Below are positions 33,427-43,067 of a stretch of DNA of 64,000 nt, piece after piece. The stretch covers positions 1,674,001 through 1,738,000 of the forward strand of contig OZ242312.1 of NCBI GenBank assembly GCA_965207805.1, given 5' to 3'. Below the pieces are notes generated by a model. That model searched no databases. It was not told the origin of the DNA and saw nothing but the letters and a program-made list of their open reading frames with translations. This DNA comes from Palauibacter sp965207805 (GTDB lineage: Bacteria > Gemmatimonadota > Gemmatimonadetes > Palauibacterales > Palauibacteraceae). Made by a program: the position numbers and the translations under genes. The stretch's first letter is position 1, and each line of letters opens with the position of its first letter.

Positions 33427-34671
33427 TCAGCGCGCGACGTCGATGACTCCGGCGTTCCCTTCGATGCGCAGTGTCGTCCCCAACCCGGCCGAGCGCGCGC
33501 GGATGTCCTCGAGCAGGGTGCGGGCGGCTTCGCCTTCGAGCGGATACGGCTGGGACAGGGCGTCTCCACGCCCCGCGATGGGGAGGACATCCAGCCGCGT
33601 GACGCCCTCCGCGCCCAGGTGCAGCCGGACCGCGATGTTGTCCATCCAGTAGTCGTGCCCATGCCCGAAGATGAAGTTCCCCATCGAGTAGACGATCGGT
33701 TTGCCGTCGCGAACCTCGATCCCGCGCGGGACGTGGGGATGGTGTCCCAGGATGGCGTCAGCGCCCGCGTCGAGGACATCGTGCGCGAATTCCCGCATTC
33801 CCGGGTGTACATCCTGGCTGTTCTCGATCCCCCAGTGGAAGCTCACCGCGACGAAATCGACGCGGTCGCGGACGCGGGCGATGTCTTCCCGAATCAGGAG
33901 TGGGTCCATGGGGACGACACCCGACTGGCTCGGCGTCGCGAATGAGGACCCTCCGTCGTTCACGAACTGCGCGTACGCGAGGAACGCGACACGGAGCCCG
34001 CCGCGCTCGATGATCCAGGGTCGGCGGGCGTCGGCGAGGTCGCGTCCCGTACCGGCGTGGCCGACTCCCGCCCGGCGCAGGTGATGGATCGTGTCGAGCA
34101 GCCCCTCCCCTTCGGCGTCGAGCGAGTGGTTGTTGGCCGTCGCCACCACATCGATCCCCGCCCAGGCGAGGGCGTCGGCGAAGGCCGAGGGCGTGCGAAA
34201 GGCGCCGCTCCAGCGGGCGTCGTCCGAGAGCGGCGTCTCCAGGTTGGCGAAGGCGATGTCCGCATCGCGCAGGAGACCGGCCGTGCCGTGAAACGGGTAG
34301 CGCGCCTCTTCCTGCCCGTCCTCGAAGGAGAGGCCGTAGTGGTGGGCGCGAAGGTGGTGCGCATCTTCCGCGATCAGGGTCGTGTCGAGCGCCGCCTCGA
34401 GAACGTCGCGGGAGTCCTGCGTCGCGGCGTAGGGCACGCGGATCCAGCCGTCGCCGCGGTGCCAGAGCACGTTGCTGCGGCCCGACGGGGCCGCGTCGTA
34501 GTACATGGCCGGGGCCTTCGTTGCCCGCGACCATTCGATGTCTCCGACCGCGACGATCGTGATCTCCTGGCCGGGAAGAGGTCCGGGCATCAGGGCCGCC
34601 ACGGCCAGGCCCGCCACGGCCACGCCGGCCGCCAAGGGCCTGCGAACCACGTATTCTCGGGATGCGGGCAT
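33427..34671 (-). CDS. CapA-family (PGA_cap) metallophosphatase-like protein
   Basis: 414 aa. Signal peptide about 1-35. The PGA_cap domain (about 38-345) shows VAVGDIEWS, FANLETPLSD, VVATANNHSLDAEGEGLLDT, VAVSFHWGIENS and ILGHHPHVPRGIEV, followed by KPIVYSMGNFIFG, which together form the calcineurin-like metal site. CapA proteins were named for poly-gamma-glutamate capsule synthesis, but many members stand alone. No capB or capC gene is nearby, so a capsule role is not supported here. The ATG follows GGAGACGCCCT. It lies 39 bp upstream of the serine hydrolase pair and 21 bp after the amidohydrolase gene, so all four may be one transcript. Confidence 0.88.
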   Translation of the reverse strand: MPASREYVVRRPLAAGVAVAGLAVAALMPGPLPGQEITIVAVGDIEWSRATKAPAMYYDAAPSGRSNVLWHRGDGWIRVPYAATQDSRDVLEAALDTTLIAEDAHHLRAHHYGLSFEDGQEEARYPFHGTAGLLRDADIAFANLETPLSDDARWSGAFRTPSAFADALAWAGIDVVATANNHSLDAEGEGLLDTIHHLRRAGVGHAGTGRDLADARRPWIIERGGLRVAFLAYAQFVNDGGSSFATPSQSGVVPMDPLLIREDIARVRDRVDFVAVSFHWGIENSQDVHPGMREFAHDVLDAGADAILGHHPHVPRGIEVRDGKPIVYSMGNFIFGHGHDYWMDNIAVRLHLGAEGVTRLDVLPIAGRGDALSQPYPLEGEAARTLLEDIRARSAGLGTTLRIEGNAGVIDVAR

Positions 34672-34692
34672 AGGGCGTCTCCGGTTACGGGA

Positions 34693-36117
34693 CTACTCGG
34701 TCGGCGCCGCGGCCAGAATCTCGGCGGGATCGAGGGCGCGACCGGCGCGCACGACGGTCCGGATGCTCCGCGTGTTGCGGATGTCCTCGAGCGGGTCCGC
34801 ATCGAGCAGCACGAGATCGGCCTCCAGACCCGCCTCGACGGCGCCGCGGTTCTCCTCTTCCTTCAGAATCCGCGCGTTCTCGAGCGTGGCGGCGGACAGG
34901 ACTTCTCGCGGCGGCATGCCCGCTTCGACGAGAAACTCCATCTCGTGGTGCAGCGAGGCGCCCGGCGCGACCTGCGGCTCCGGGGCGTCCGTCCCGACGA
35001 GCAACTGAACGCCGGCTTCACGCAGCATGCCGGTGAGCCGCAGGTATTTCTCCCACGTCTCCTCGCGCACGGAGACCGGCGTCGCGCCCCAGTCCAGGCT
35101 TCGGCGCTCCCGGTCCTTGTCCCAGAACGCCTTGAGTCGAGCCGGCATGGGGTCGTGGTCGGGGTGTCCGTAAACCTCGGGGAGGTCCATGAAGAGGAGT
35201 GTGCCCCAGAAGACCATGAGCGTCGGGTCGACGCGCGCACCGTGCTCGGCGATGACGTCGATGAGGCGGCGCGCCTCGTCCGAGTCGAGGTTGATCGAAT
35301 GGCGGTCATCGGGGTCATCGAGGAGGAAGTTGGACACCGTGTAGATGTGTTCGACGCAGTCGAGCCCGTCGCGGACGGCATCCGCCGTGTGATAGTCGAG
35401 GAGGTGTCCGCTCACGACGAGACCGTGTTCGTGGCCGGCCTCGATCACGCGGCGCCCGACCTCGCGCCCGGTACCGACATAGATCTTGAGCGTCTTCACG
35501 CCCCACGCGACCATGTCCGCCACGAAGGGGTCCACGTCGGCGGGGGTCGCCAGATACCAGCCCACATCGGGATGCCAGGGTGGGTTGCCGTCGATGAGAA
35601 AGCTGCACCGGAAGACGTTCGGCGAGATCTCCGGGTGGTCCTCGGCGTAGCGCTCGATGAGGCGCTGGGCGGGGACGTTGTCTCCCGTGCTCCGGATCGA
35701 GGTGACCCCGTGCCCGAGATAGAAGGGCAGAACCTCGTCGCCGGTCATGTGCGACTGGTAGAGGATGTGGGTGACGTGGACGTGTGCGTCGATGAGTCCG
35801 GGGAGGACGAAGAGGCCGGCCCCGTCGATGCGCGTCGCGCCTGCGGAGGCGGCGGAATCCGCGTTGAGTTCGGCGCCGGGGGCGACGGCTTCGATGCGGC
35901 CGGCGCGGACGAGGACGCTTGTGTCCGGGCGCATGGCGCCGGCGCGGACGTCGAACACGCTGGCCCGGTCGATGAGCAGGGGGGGAGCCGGCCCCGCCGC
36001 GTCGCCGGTCGCCGACGCCCGTTCCGCCGGCCGGTCGTCCGCGCCGCAGCCGAGGGCGAGCCCGGCGCCGGCCAGCGCGGTGCCCCGCACGAAGTCGCGG
36101 CGGTCGACGGCGGCCAC
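34693..36117 (-). CDS. Tat-exported amidohydrolase lipoprotein
   Basis: 474 aa from a GTG start. N-terminal DRRDFVRG is a twin-arginine motif and ALGCG supplies a lipobox Cys, the same combination as in the amidase at 843. The amidohydrolase barrel (about 110-420) has LIDAHVHVTH (HxH), VKTLKIYVG with the metal-bridging Lys, SGHLLDYHT, VEHIYTV and VGTDAPEPQ with the catalytic Asp. The pattern is that of imidazolonepropionase/prolidase-like amidohydrolases. Substrate unknown. It is the first gene of the leftward unit and divergent from addB. Confidence 0.9.
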   Translation of the reverse strand: MAAVDRRDFVRGTALAGAGLALGCGADDRPAERASATGDAAGPAPPLLIDRASVFDVRAGAMRPDTSVLVRAGRIEAVAPGAELNADSAASAGATRIDGAGLFVLPGLIDAHVHVTHILYQSHMTGDEVLPFYLGHGVTSIRSTGDNVPAQRLIERYAEDHPEISPNVFRCSFLIDGNPPWHPDVGWYLATPADVDPFVADMVAWGVKTLKIYVGTGREVGRRVIEAGHEHGLVVSGHLLDYHTADAVRDGLDCVEHIYTVSNFLLDDPDDRHSINLDSDEARRLIDVIAEHGARVDPTLMVFWGTLLFMDLPEVYGHPDHDPMPARLKAFWDKDRERRSLDWGATPVSVREETWEKYLRLTGMLREAGVQLLVGTDAPEPQVAPGASLHHEMEFLVEAGMPPREVLSAATLENARILKEEENRGAVEAGLEADLVLLDADPLEDIRNTRSIRTVVRAGRALDPAEILAAAPTE

Positions 36118-36251
36118 GGACGGCTACGCGGAGACGAAGCGGTACAGGAGGGTCATTCTTGAGGATCGTCCGCGGCCCGCGGCGGCGTCAAGCAGTGCAC
36201 CGTTCATGCGAAGTTGATAGCGCGTTGCGTTCGCGGCGATAGGTTGTGTCC

Positions 36252-39200
36252 ATGCCCGCTCCCTCCGCCCGCTTCATCGTCTCCCCGACCGCCGCCGTGC
36301 GCTTCGACGCCGCGCGGAAATGGCTCGAACGGCAACCCTCCACGGCGGGCGTGACGGTCGTCGGCGAGACGCTGTCGGGACCCCACGAACTGCTCCTCCG
36401 CGAGGCTCGCGCGGCGGGCGCGGCGATGGGATGGCGCCGCACCACGCTGCGCCTCCTGGCCCGCGAGGTCGCGCTCTCGCGACTCGCTTCCGATGGCAGA
36501 GCGATCGGCGATGCGGTGGCCCGGGACGCCATCGCGGCGCGGGCGTTGGCCGGGCTGGATCGGCAGAAACTCGGGCGGCTGGCGGCGGTGTCGGACACGC
36601 CCGGCTTCGTTCGCGCGGTGGGACAAGCGGTGGAGGCGCTCCGCATGGCGGGCGTCGCGCCGTCCGAAACCGCCCCCGCCGACCCGGATCTCGCCACCTT
36701 CTCCGAAGCGGTCGAGGCGGAATGGAGGACGGCGGGGCTGACGGATCGAGCCGGGGTGTTCGAGGCCGCGCTGGCGACGCTGGGCGATCCGGACGCCCGG
36801 CCGCGCGTCGTGCACGACCGTTTCCTGATTCTGGACGCGCGGATCTGGGCGGAACTGGAGGGGCGGTTCGTCGCGGCCCTCATCGCGCGGGGCTGTGAGC
36901 TGCTCGCGACTGTGCCCGAGGGGGATGACCGCACGCTGCGGGCGCTGGAAGAGGCGGGCGCGCGCCGTACCGATCCGCCCCGGATCGATGGGGCCGCCAT
37001 TGGGGCGATCGGGCGCCTTCACGCACACCTCTTCGGCCCAGCGCCGACCGAATGTGCGGCGGACGATGCGGTGACCGTGTTCTCCGCGCCCGGCGAAGGC
37101 CGGGAAGCGGTGGAAATCGCCCGGAGGCTTACCTCGCTCGCCGAGGCCGGAACGCCGTTCGATCGGTGCGCGATCCTCCTCCGGCAGCCCGAAGACTATC
37201 GGCCCTATCTGGAGGAAGCTCTCAATCGTGCGGGAATCCGCCCCTGGTTCGCGCGCGGCGTGCGGCGTCCCGATCCGGCCGGCCGGGCCTTCCTGACCCT
37301 TCTGCGTTGTCGGGCGGAGGACTACTCCGCGCTTCGCTTTTCGGAGTACGTGTCGATCGGCGAGGTGCCGAACGAGGGCGAGGACGCCGAGCGGGTGCCG
37401 CGACGCTGGGAGCGGCTGCTCGTCGACGCGGCCGTCGTCTCCGGCCTGGATCGGTGGGAGCGGCGACTCGATGGTCTTGCCGCGGAACTCGAGTTCAAGC
37501 GCGCCGCGCTGGAGGCGGAGGACGCCGAACACCCGCGCCTCGCGTGGATCGACGGGATGCGCGCCAATCTCGCCTCACTCCGGGAGTACGCGCTGCCGCT
37601 GCTGTCGGAGCTGTCCGAACTGCCCGCGGAAGCCCGTTGGGAGAGCTGGCTGGCTGCGCTGAGTCCCCTCGCCACCCGCTCGCTTCGGCAGCCCGGCAAC
37701 GTGCTCGCCGCGTTGGCTGATCTCGCACCGATGGGGCCTCTGGGTCCGGTGAGGCTGGACGAGGTGCTGCGCGTTCTCACGCCCCGACTTGTGGAAGTTT
37801 CCGAGCCTCCGCCAGCAAGCCGCTACGGCCGCGTGTTCATCGGACCCATCGATGCGGCACGGGGGCTCGCCTTCGATGTCGTGTTCGTCCCGGGCATGGC
37901 CGAGCGCCTGTTTCCTCCGAAGATCGGGGAAGACCCGATCCTCCTCGACGAGATGCGGCGTCGGCTGGCGCCCGGCAGTCTCCTGACGAACCGGGACCGC
38001 GTTCAGCACGAGCGACTCGCGTTCAGGCTCGCGGTCGGGGCGGCGCGGAAGCAGATCGTCCTCTCCTACCCGCGCATCGACGCCATGAAGACCCGGCCCC
38101 GGGTCCCCTCCTTTTACGCGCTCGAGGCGATGCAAGCGGCGGAGGGCCGGCTGCCCGGCCTGGAGGAACTCCGCCAGCGGGCGGAGGAGGTCTCCGACGC
38201 GCGGATCGGATGGCCCGCGCCGAAATCCCGCGCGCAGGCGATCGACGAAGCCGAGTACGACCTCGCGGTGCTCGACGAACTCGACGGGCACGATCTCCGA
38301 GGAGAACGCGCGGTGAAAGCCGCGGGTCATCTCCTTCACTCGAACCCCCACCTCGCGCGTGCCCTCCGGTTCCGCGCCTACCGGTGGGAGGTGCCGCGCT
38401 GGACGTGGGCGGACGGGCTCGTTCAACTCTCCGAGCGGGCGGCGGAAGCGCTGGCGGAGCGGTCCCCCGGCGCGCGCCCCTATTCGGCTACGGCGCTGCA
38501 GCACTTCGCGGCGTGTCCGTACCGCTTCTATCTCCAGGCGATTCAGGGCCTGCGCCCGCGCGAGGAACCGGTCGGGATCGAGGCGCTCGACCCGCTGCAG
38601 CGGGGTTCGCTCGTGCACCAGGTCCAGTTCGAGCTCCTGACCCGGCTCCAGACCGAGAGCACGAAGGAGCGGCCCCTCCTCCCGGTGGGTCCGGAGAATG
38701 CCGCGCGGGTGTCCGAACTCCTCGAGGAGGTGATCGAGAAGGTGGCGGGGGACTTCCGCGATCGTCTCGTGCCCGCGATCGACCGGGTCTGGGACGACGG
38801 CATCGAAGCGATCCGACAGGACCTGCGGGAGTGGTTGCAGCACGAACGCGACAGCAAGTCGCCGTTCGAGCCGTGGCGCTTCGAGCTTTCCTTCGGGCTC
38901 CCCAGGGATCTCAACCGCGACGCGCACTCCGTGGAGGAGCCCGTCGACCTCGCCGTCGGACTGAAGCTCCGCGGCGCCATCGACCTGATCGAGCGGAGCC
39001 CCGCCGGGGTCCTCCGGGTCACGGATCACAAGACCGGCCGCCACCGGGCAAAGGCGGGAGCCACGATCCAGGGAGGCGAACTGCTGCAGCCGGTCCTCTA
39101 TGCGCTCGCCGCCCAAACGCTGTTCCCGGACCAGCGCGTGGAATCGGGCCGGCTGTACTACTGCACGGCGGATGGCGAGTTCCGGGACCACGTCGTGCCG

Positions 39201-39404
39201 CTCGACGACCGGGCGCTCGAGGCGGCGGGGATCCTGAGCGAGATCGTGGGCGGGGCGTTCGCGGCCGGGAGTTTTCCGGCGCTTCCGCGGGAGGACGCCT
39301 GCCGCTGGTGCGACTACCGGCAGGTCTGCGGACCCGATGAGGAACTTCGCACCCGGAGCAAGCCGCCGCCGGTCGATCTTCGGCGGCTGAGGGAATACCC
39401 GTGA
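36252..39404 (+). CDS. addB: AddB-like nuclease subunit of a double-strand-break repair complex
   Basis: 1050 aa from ATG 36252; an in-frame GTG two codons earlier at 36246 is equally possible. The N-terminal helicase-like half lacks a Walker A (FIVSPTAAVRFD where GxGKT is expected), as in several non-Firmicute AddB proteins. The C-terminal PD-(D/E)xK nuclease has RGAIDLIE, then VTDHKTG. An iron-sulphur staple is formed by C755 (FAACPYRF) and C1017-RW-C1020-DYRQV-C1026. With AddA it would resect DNA ends for RecA-dependent repair. Its TGA overlaps the GTG start of addA (GTGA). Confidence 0.88.
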   Translation: MPAPSARFIVSPTAAVRFDAARKWLERQPSTAGVTVVGETLSGPHELLLREARAAGAAMGWRRTTLRLLAREVALSRLASDGRAIGDAVARDAIAARALAGLDRQKLGRLAAVSDTPGFVRAVGQAVEALRMAGVAPSETAPADPDLATFSEAVEAEWRTAGLTDRAGVFEAALATLGDPDARPRVVHDRFLILDARIWAELEGRFVAALIARGCELLATVPEGDDRTLRALEEAGARRTDPPRIDGAAIGAIGRLHAHLFGPAPTECAADDAVTVFSAPGEGREAVEIARRLTSLAEAGTPFDRCAILLRQPEDYRPYLEEALNRAGIRPWFARGVRRPDPAGRAFLTLLRCRAEDYSALRFSEYVSIGEVPNEGEDAERVPRRWERLLVDAAVVSGLDRWERRLDGLAAELEFKRAALEAEDAEHPRLAWIDGMRANLASLREYALPLLSELSELPAEARWESWLAALSPLATRSLRQPGNVLAALADLAPMGPLGPVRLDEVLRVLTPRLVEVSEPPPASRYGRVFIGPIDAARGLAFDVVFVPGMAERLFPPKIGEDPILLDEMRRRLAPGSLLTNRDRVQHERLAFRLAVGAARKQIVLSYPRIDAMKTRPRVPSFYALEAMQAAEGRLPGLEELRQRAEEVSDARIGWPAPKSRAQAIDEAEYDLAVLDELDGHDLRGERAVKAAGHLLHSNPHLARALRFRAYRWEVPRWTWADGLVQLSERAAEALAERSPGARPYSATALQHFAACPYRFYLQAIQGLRPREEPVGIEALDPLQRGSLVHQVQFELLTRLQTESTKERPLLPVGPENAARVSELLEEVIEKVAGDFRDRLVPAIDRVWDDGIEAIRQDLREWLQHERDSKSPFEPWRFELSFGLPRDLNRDAHSVEEPVDLAVGLKLRGAIDLIERSPAGVLRVTDHKTGRHRAKAGATIQGGELLQPVLYALAAQTLFPDQRVESGRLYYCTADGEFRDHVVPLDDRALEAAGILSEIVGGAFAAGSFPALPREDACRWCDYRQVCGPDEELRTRSKPPPVDLRRLREYP

Positions 39405-42400
39405 CCCGGCCCGGCAGACTCGCCGACCAGGACGCCCGCGACGCGATCCTGAACGATCTCGATGACACGCTCTTCGTCGAAGCGGCCGCGGGGACGGGGA
39501 AGACGACGGCGCTCACGGGCCGGATCGTCGAGGTGCTGAAACACGGCCTGGGCACGCTGGAGGACATCGTCGCGGTCACCTTCACCGAGAAGGCGGCGGG
39601 CGAAATGAAGCTTCGGCTGCGGGCAGCGATCGAGGAGGCTCGCGTGGCCGACGAGAACGGGGGAGCCCGCGAGCGTCTCTCGCGTGCGCTCGGCCATCTG
39701 GAGCTCGCTCACATCGGCACGATCCACGGCTTCTGCGCGGACCTGTTGCGCGAGCGGCCGATCGAGGCCGGCGTCGATCCGGCGTTCCGGGTCGCCGCCG
39801 AGGACGAAGCCGGCCGTCTCCTCGATGTCGCCTTCGAGGGCTGGTTCGAGGGCGCGCTGGCGGATCCCGGTCCCGGCGTGAGGAGAGCGTTGCGCCGTCA
39901 CTATCCGAGGAATTCGGGCGGCCCGCGCGCGGCCCTGCGGGCGGCGGCCGGCAGTCTCGTGGACCAGCGCGACTTCGACGCGCCGTGGTCCAGACCCGAG
40001 TGGGACCGGGAGGCCGAACTCGATCGTGCGCTCGACCTCCTGCGGGAACTTGCCGCCTTCGCCCCGCTGGCCTCCCGTCCGGACGACTATCTCACGCAGA
40101 ACCTGCGCCACGTCGAACGCGGCGTGCGCGAAATCGAACGGAGGGAGAAGACGCGCGGACGCGACTACGACTATCTGGAGGCGTGGCTGCGGCCCTTCGT
40201 ACGCGCGCGCTGGCGCGGCTGGTTCTGGCGCGGCTTCCGCTCGCGCGATTTCGGCCGTGGACTCGCGAAGGCGGACGTCGTCGCGCGCCGCGACGAGGTC
40301 CGGGGGGAAGTCGAGGAGATCCTGCAGACGGCGGATGCGGATCTGGCGGCGCACCTCCGCGACGAACTCTGGCCCGTGACGGAGGGATACGAGAGGGCCA
40401 AGCGGCGCGACGGATGCCTCGACTTCGTGGACCTCCTGATCCGGGCGCGGGGCCTCCTGCGCGACAACGCGGAGATCCGGAGGCACTACCGGCAACGCTT
40501 CACGCGGTTCTTCGTCGACGAGTTCCAGGACACCGATCCGCTGCAGGTCGAGATCCTCCTGCTCCTGTGCGGCGAGGACCCGGAAGAGACGCGGCCGGAG
40601 CGCATCGTGCCCGCGCGCGGCAAGCTCTTCGTGGTCGGCGATCCGAAGCAGTCGATCTACCGCTTTCGCCGGGCGGACGTGATGCTGTACGAGCGGACCA
40701 AACGCCGCCTGGCGGAAGCGGGTGCCCGCGTGCTGCACCTGTCCACGAGCTTCCGGTCGCAGCCACGCCTGCAGGCCGCCGTGAACGGGGCGTTCGCGAC
40801 GCGCATGAAGGCAAGCGAGGACGGCAGCCAGGCGGCTTATGTGCCGCTCGCGCCCTTCCGCGAGGATGCCGGCAGCCAGCCCGCCACCATCGCCCTGCCC
40901 GTCCCGAAACCGTACGGACGCTTCGGAAAGGTCCGGGGGATCGAGATCGAGCAATCCCTTCCCGTTGCGGTCGGGGAGATGGTGCGCTGGCTGGTCGACG
41001 AGTCGGGATGGGTGGTGACGGAACGGGAGCGCCCGGAGGATTCGGTTCCGGTCCAGGCCCGCCACATCTGCCTCCTCTTCCGTCGCTTTCAGAAGTGGGG
41101 CGAGGACGTGACGCGCCCGTACGTGCGCGCGCTTGAGGCCCGCGCCATTCCGCATGTGCTGGTCGGCGGGCGCTCGTATCACGATCGCGAGGAGGTGCTC
41201 GCCGTCCGGAACGCGCTCACGGCCATCGAGTGGCCGGACGACCGACTCGCGGTCTATGCCGCCCTCCGGGGTCCGCTTTTCTCGCTCGGCGATCGCGCGC
41301 TGTTCGAGTTCGGCGTCGACGTGGGTCCGCTGCACCCGCTCGCCGGGTGGGAGCCGAACGGCGGAAACGGCCGGAAGGAGGACGGAACGGCTCTGAAGCC
41401 TGAACTGCGGGACGTGGCGACGGTTCTCGGGCTCCTCGGAGACCTCCACCGGCACCGGAACCGGCGCCCGATTCCGGAGACGGTCCGGCGCCTGCTCTCG
41501 GCCGCGCGCGCCCACGCGGGCATTGCGATCTGGCCGACGGGCGAGCAGGCGCTCGCCAACGTCCTGCGGCTCGTCGACCGGGCGCGGGCGTTCGAGCGCG
41601 GGGGCAGCCCCTCCTTTCGGGCGTTTCTCGACCGCCTTGAAGACGAAGCCGAACGCGGGCAGTCCGAGGAGGCGCCGATCGTGGAGGAGGGGACCGAAGG
41701 CGTGAGGATGATGACGGTGCACAAGGCCAAGGGTCTCGAGTTCCCGGTCGTCATCCTGGCAGACATGACGTGCGCCGCGGCGCACGAGCCGCCATCGCGC
41801 CACATGGACGCCGCGCGGCGGCTCTGGGCCCAGCGCCTCTGCGGCGCGACGCCTCGCGACATCCTGGACAACGCCGAGGTCGAGCGGCACCGGGAGATGG
41901 CCGAGGCCGACCGGCTCGCATACGTGGCGGCCACGCGGGCGCGCGACCTGCTGGTGGTGCCGGCCCTCGGAGACGGCCGCGATGGCGGCGGCGGATTCTC
42001 CGGGGAAGACGGTGAATGGTGGCTTGAGTCATTGAATCCGGCCGTGTACCCGCCACACGGCGCGCGCCGGCGGCCGTCTTCCGCCGAGGGTCTGGGAGCT
42101 CCGGCTTTCGGCGATGAGTCGGTACTCGATCGCCCGGACGGGAAGGGCGGTCAGCGCCCCACGCCGCGCGACTCGGTCGCGCCGGGGCTGCATACGGCTG
42201 AAGCGGGAACCGACATCGTGTGGTGGGATCCCGCGGCGCTCGATCTCGACGTGGGTCCGCGCGCGGGCGATCGCCAGCGCCGACTGCTCGAGGTGGAGAG
42301 CGAGGAACAACCCACGCTGGATGTCGAGGCGGGACGTGGCGCGCACCGGGAGTGGCAGGCGGCTCGCGCGGCGAGACTGGAGGCGGGGGGACGCCGGACG

Positions 42401-43036
42401 ATGTCGGTGACCACGGCCGGGGCGATCGCGCGCCGCGCCGCCGAAGCTGCGGATGCCGACGGCGAGTCCCGTTCCGATACGCGCGTCGCGTGGGTTGATG
42501 TACCACGTCCGGAAGCCGAGGGGCCCGACGCGGCGGGGCGCCCGGGAGGCGAGCGGTTCGGCGATCTCGTCCATCGCATACTCGCTGAAATCCCCCTCGA
42601 CGCCGACTCCGGCGCGGTCGAAGGATTCGCTGAAACGCTGGGCCGGACGCTGGGAAGTCCCGAGACCGAAATCGTCGCGGCCGCGGCTCTCGCGCTGCGC
42701 GCGCTGGAACACGAGGTGTTCGACCGGGCGCGGGCCGCCCTGGCCGCCGATCCAGGCGCCGTCCATCGCGAGGTCCCGGTCTTCCACGTCGTGGACGCCG
42801 CGGCGCCGGATGCGGAGCGGGATCGGGAGCGGGGCGCCGCAATCGTCGAAGGCGTCGCGGACCTCGCCTTCCGCGAGGTCACCGGCTCCGGCCCGTGCTG
42901 GACGGTCGTCGACTACAAGACGGACCGGCGGCCCGCCGGGCGGCGCACCGACTACGAGGTCCAGGTCGCCTGCTACGTCGAGGCCATCGGGCGGGCCAGA
43001 GGGGAACCGGCGCGAGGGATCGTGCTGGCGTTGTAG
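39401..43036 (+). CDS. addA: AddA-like UvrD-family helicase-nuclease
   Basis: 1211 aa from a GTG start. Helicase motif I is AAAGTGKTT (28-36), and motif Ia is AVTFTEKAAGEMK. Motif II is VDEFQDTDPLQ, motif III GDPKQSIYRFR, motif IV about LSTSFRSQP, motif V TVHKAKGLEFPVVI and motif VI AYVATRARDLL-like. The C-terminal RecB-like nuclease carries DGVADLAF-type and TVVDYKTD motifs at about 1145-1185. It is the motor and second nuclease of the AddAB complex and is translationally coupled to addB. The gene is slightly longer than average, with a linker (about 870-1000) of low conservation before the nuclease. Confidence 0.92.
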   Translation: MTRPGRLADQDARDAILNDLDDTLFVEAAAGTGKTTALTGRIVEVLKHGLGTLEDIVAVTFTEKAAGEMKLRLRAAIEEARVADENGGARERLSRALGHLELAHIGTIHGFCADLLRERPIEAGVDPAFRVAAEDEAGRLLDVAFEGWFEGALADPGPGVRRALRRHYPRNSGGPRAALRAAAGSLVDQRDFDAPWSRPEWDREAELDRALDLLRELAAFAPLASRPDDYLTQNLRHVERGVREIERREKTRGRDYDYLEAWLRPFVRARWRGWFWRGFRSRDFGRGLAKADVVARRDEVRGEVEEILQTADADLAAHLRDELWPVTEGYERAKRRDGCLDFVDLLIRARGLLRDNAEIRRHYRQRFTRFFVDEFQDTDPLQVEILLLLCGEDPEETRPERIVPARGKLFVVGDPKQSIYRFRRADVMLYERTKRRLAEAGARVLHLSTSFRSQPRLQAAVNGAFATRMKASEDGSQAAYVPLAPFREDAGSQPATIALPVPKPYGRFGKVRGIEIEQSLPVAVGEMVRWLVDESGWVVTERERPEDSVPVQARHICLLFRRFQKWGEDVTRPYVRALEARAIPHVLVGGRSYHDREEVLAVRNALTAIEWPDDRLAVYAALRGPLFSLGDRALFEFGVDVGPLHPLAGWEPNGGNGRKEDGTALKPELRDVATVLGLLGDLHRHRNRRPIPETVRRLLSAARAHAGIAIWPTGEQALANVLRLVDRARAFERGGSPSFRAFLDRLEDEAERGQSEEAPIVEEGTEGVRMMTVHKAKGLEFPVVILADMTCAAAHEPPSRHMDAARRLWAQRLCGATPRDILDNAEVERHREMAEADRLAYVAATRARDLLVVPALGDGRDGGGGFSGEDGEWWLESLNPAVYPPHGARRRPSSAEGLGAPAFGDESVLDRPDGKGGQRPTPRDSVAPGLHTAEAGTDIVWWDPAALDLDVGPRAGDRQRRLLEVESEEQPTLDVEAGRGAHREWQAARAARLEAGGRRTMSVTTAGAIARRAAEAADADGESRSDTRVAWVDVPRPEAEGPDAAGRPGGERFGDLVHRILAEIPLDADSGAVEGFAETLGRTLGSPETEIVAAAALALRALEHEVFDRARAALAADPGAVHREVPVFHVVDAAAPDAERDRERGAAIVEGVADLAFREVTGSGPCWTVVDYKTDRRPAGRRTDYEVQVACYVEAIGRARGEPARGIVLAL

Positions 43037-43067
43037 GGATCAGCAGCCCGTGGCCGAAACCCTGCCG

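Noticed and set aside
33427..34671. Poly-gamma-glutamate capsule locus
   Set aside because: Only a CapA-like gene is present; no CapB or CapC. Gamma-glutamyltransferase lies 24 kb away in another unit.
36204..37532. Long open frame on the minus strand opposite addB
   Set aside because: Arg/Ser-rich, low-complexity translation antisense to a strongly supported gene; typical of GC-rich codon structure.
39314..41890. 858-codon open frame opposite addA
   Set aside because: Mirrors the third-codon-position GC bias of addA and has no recognisable domain.
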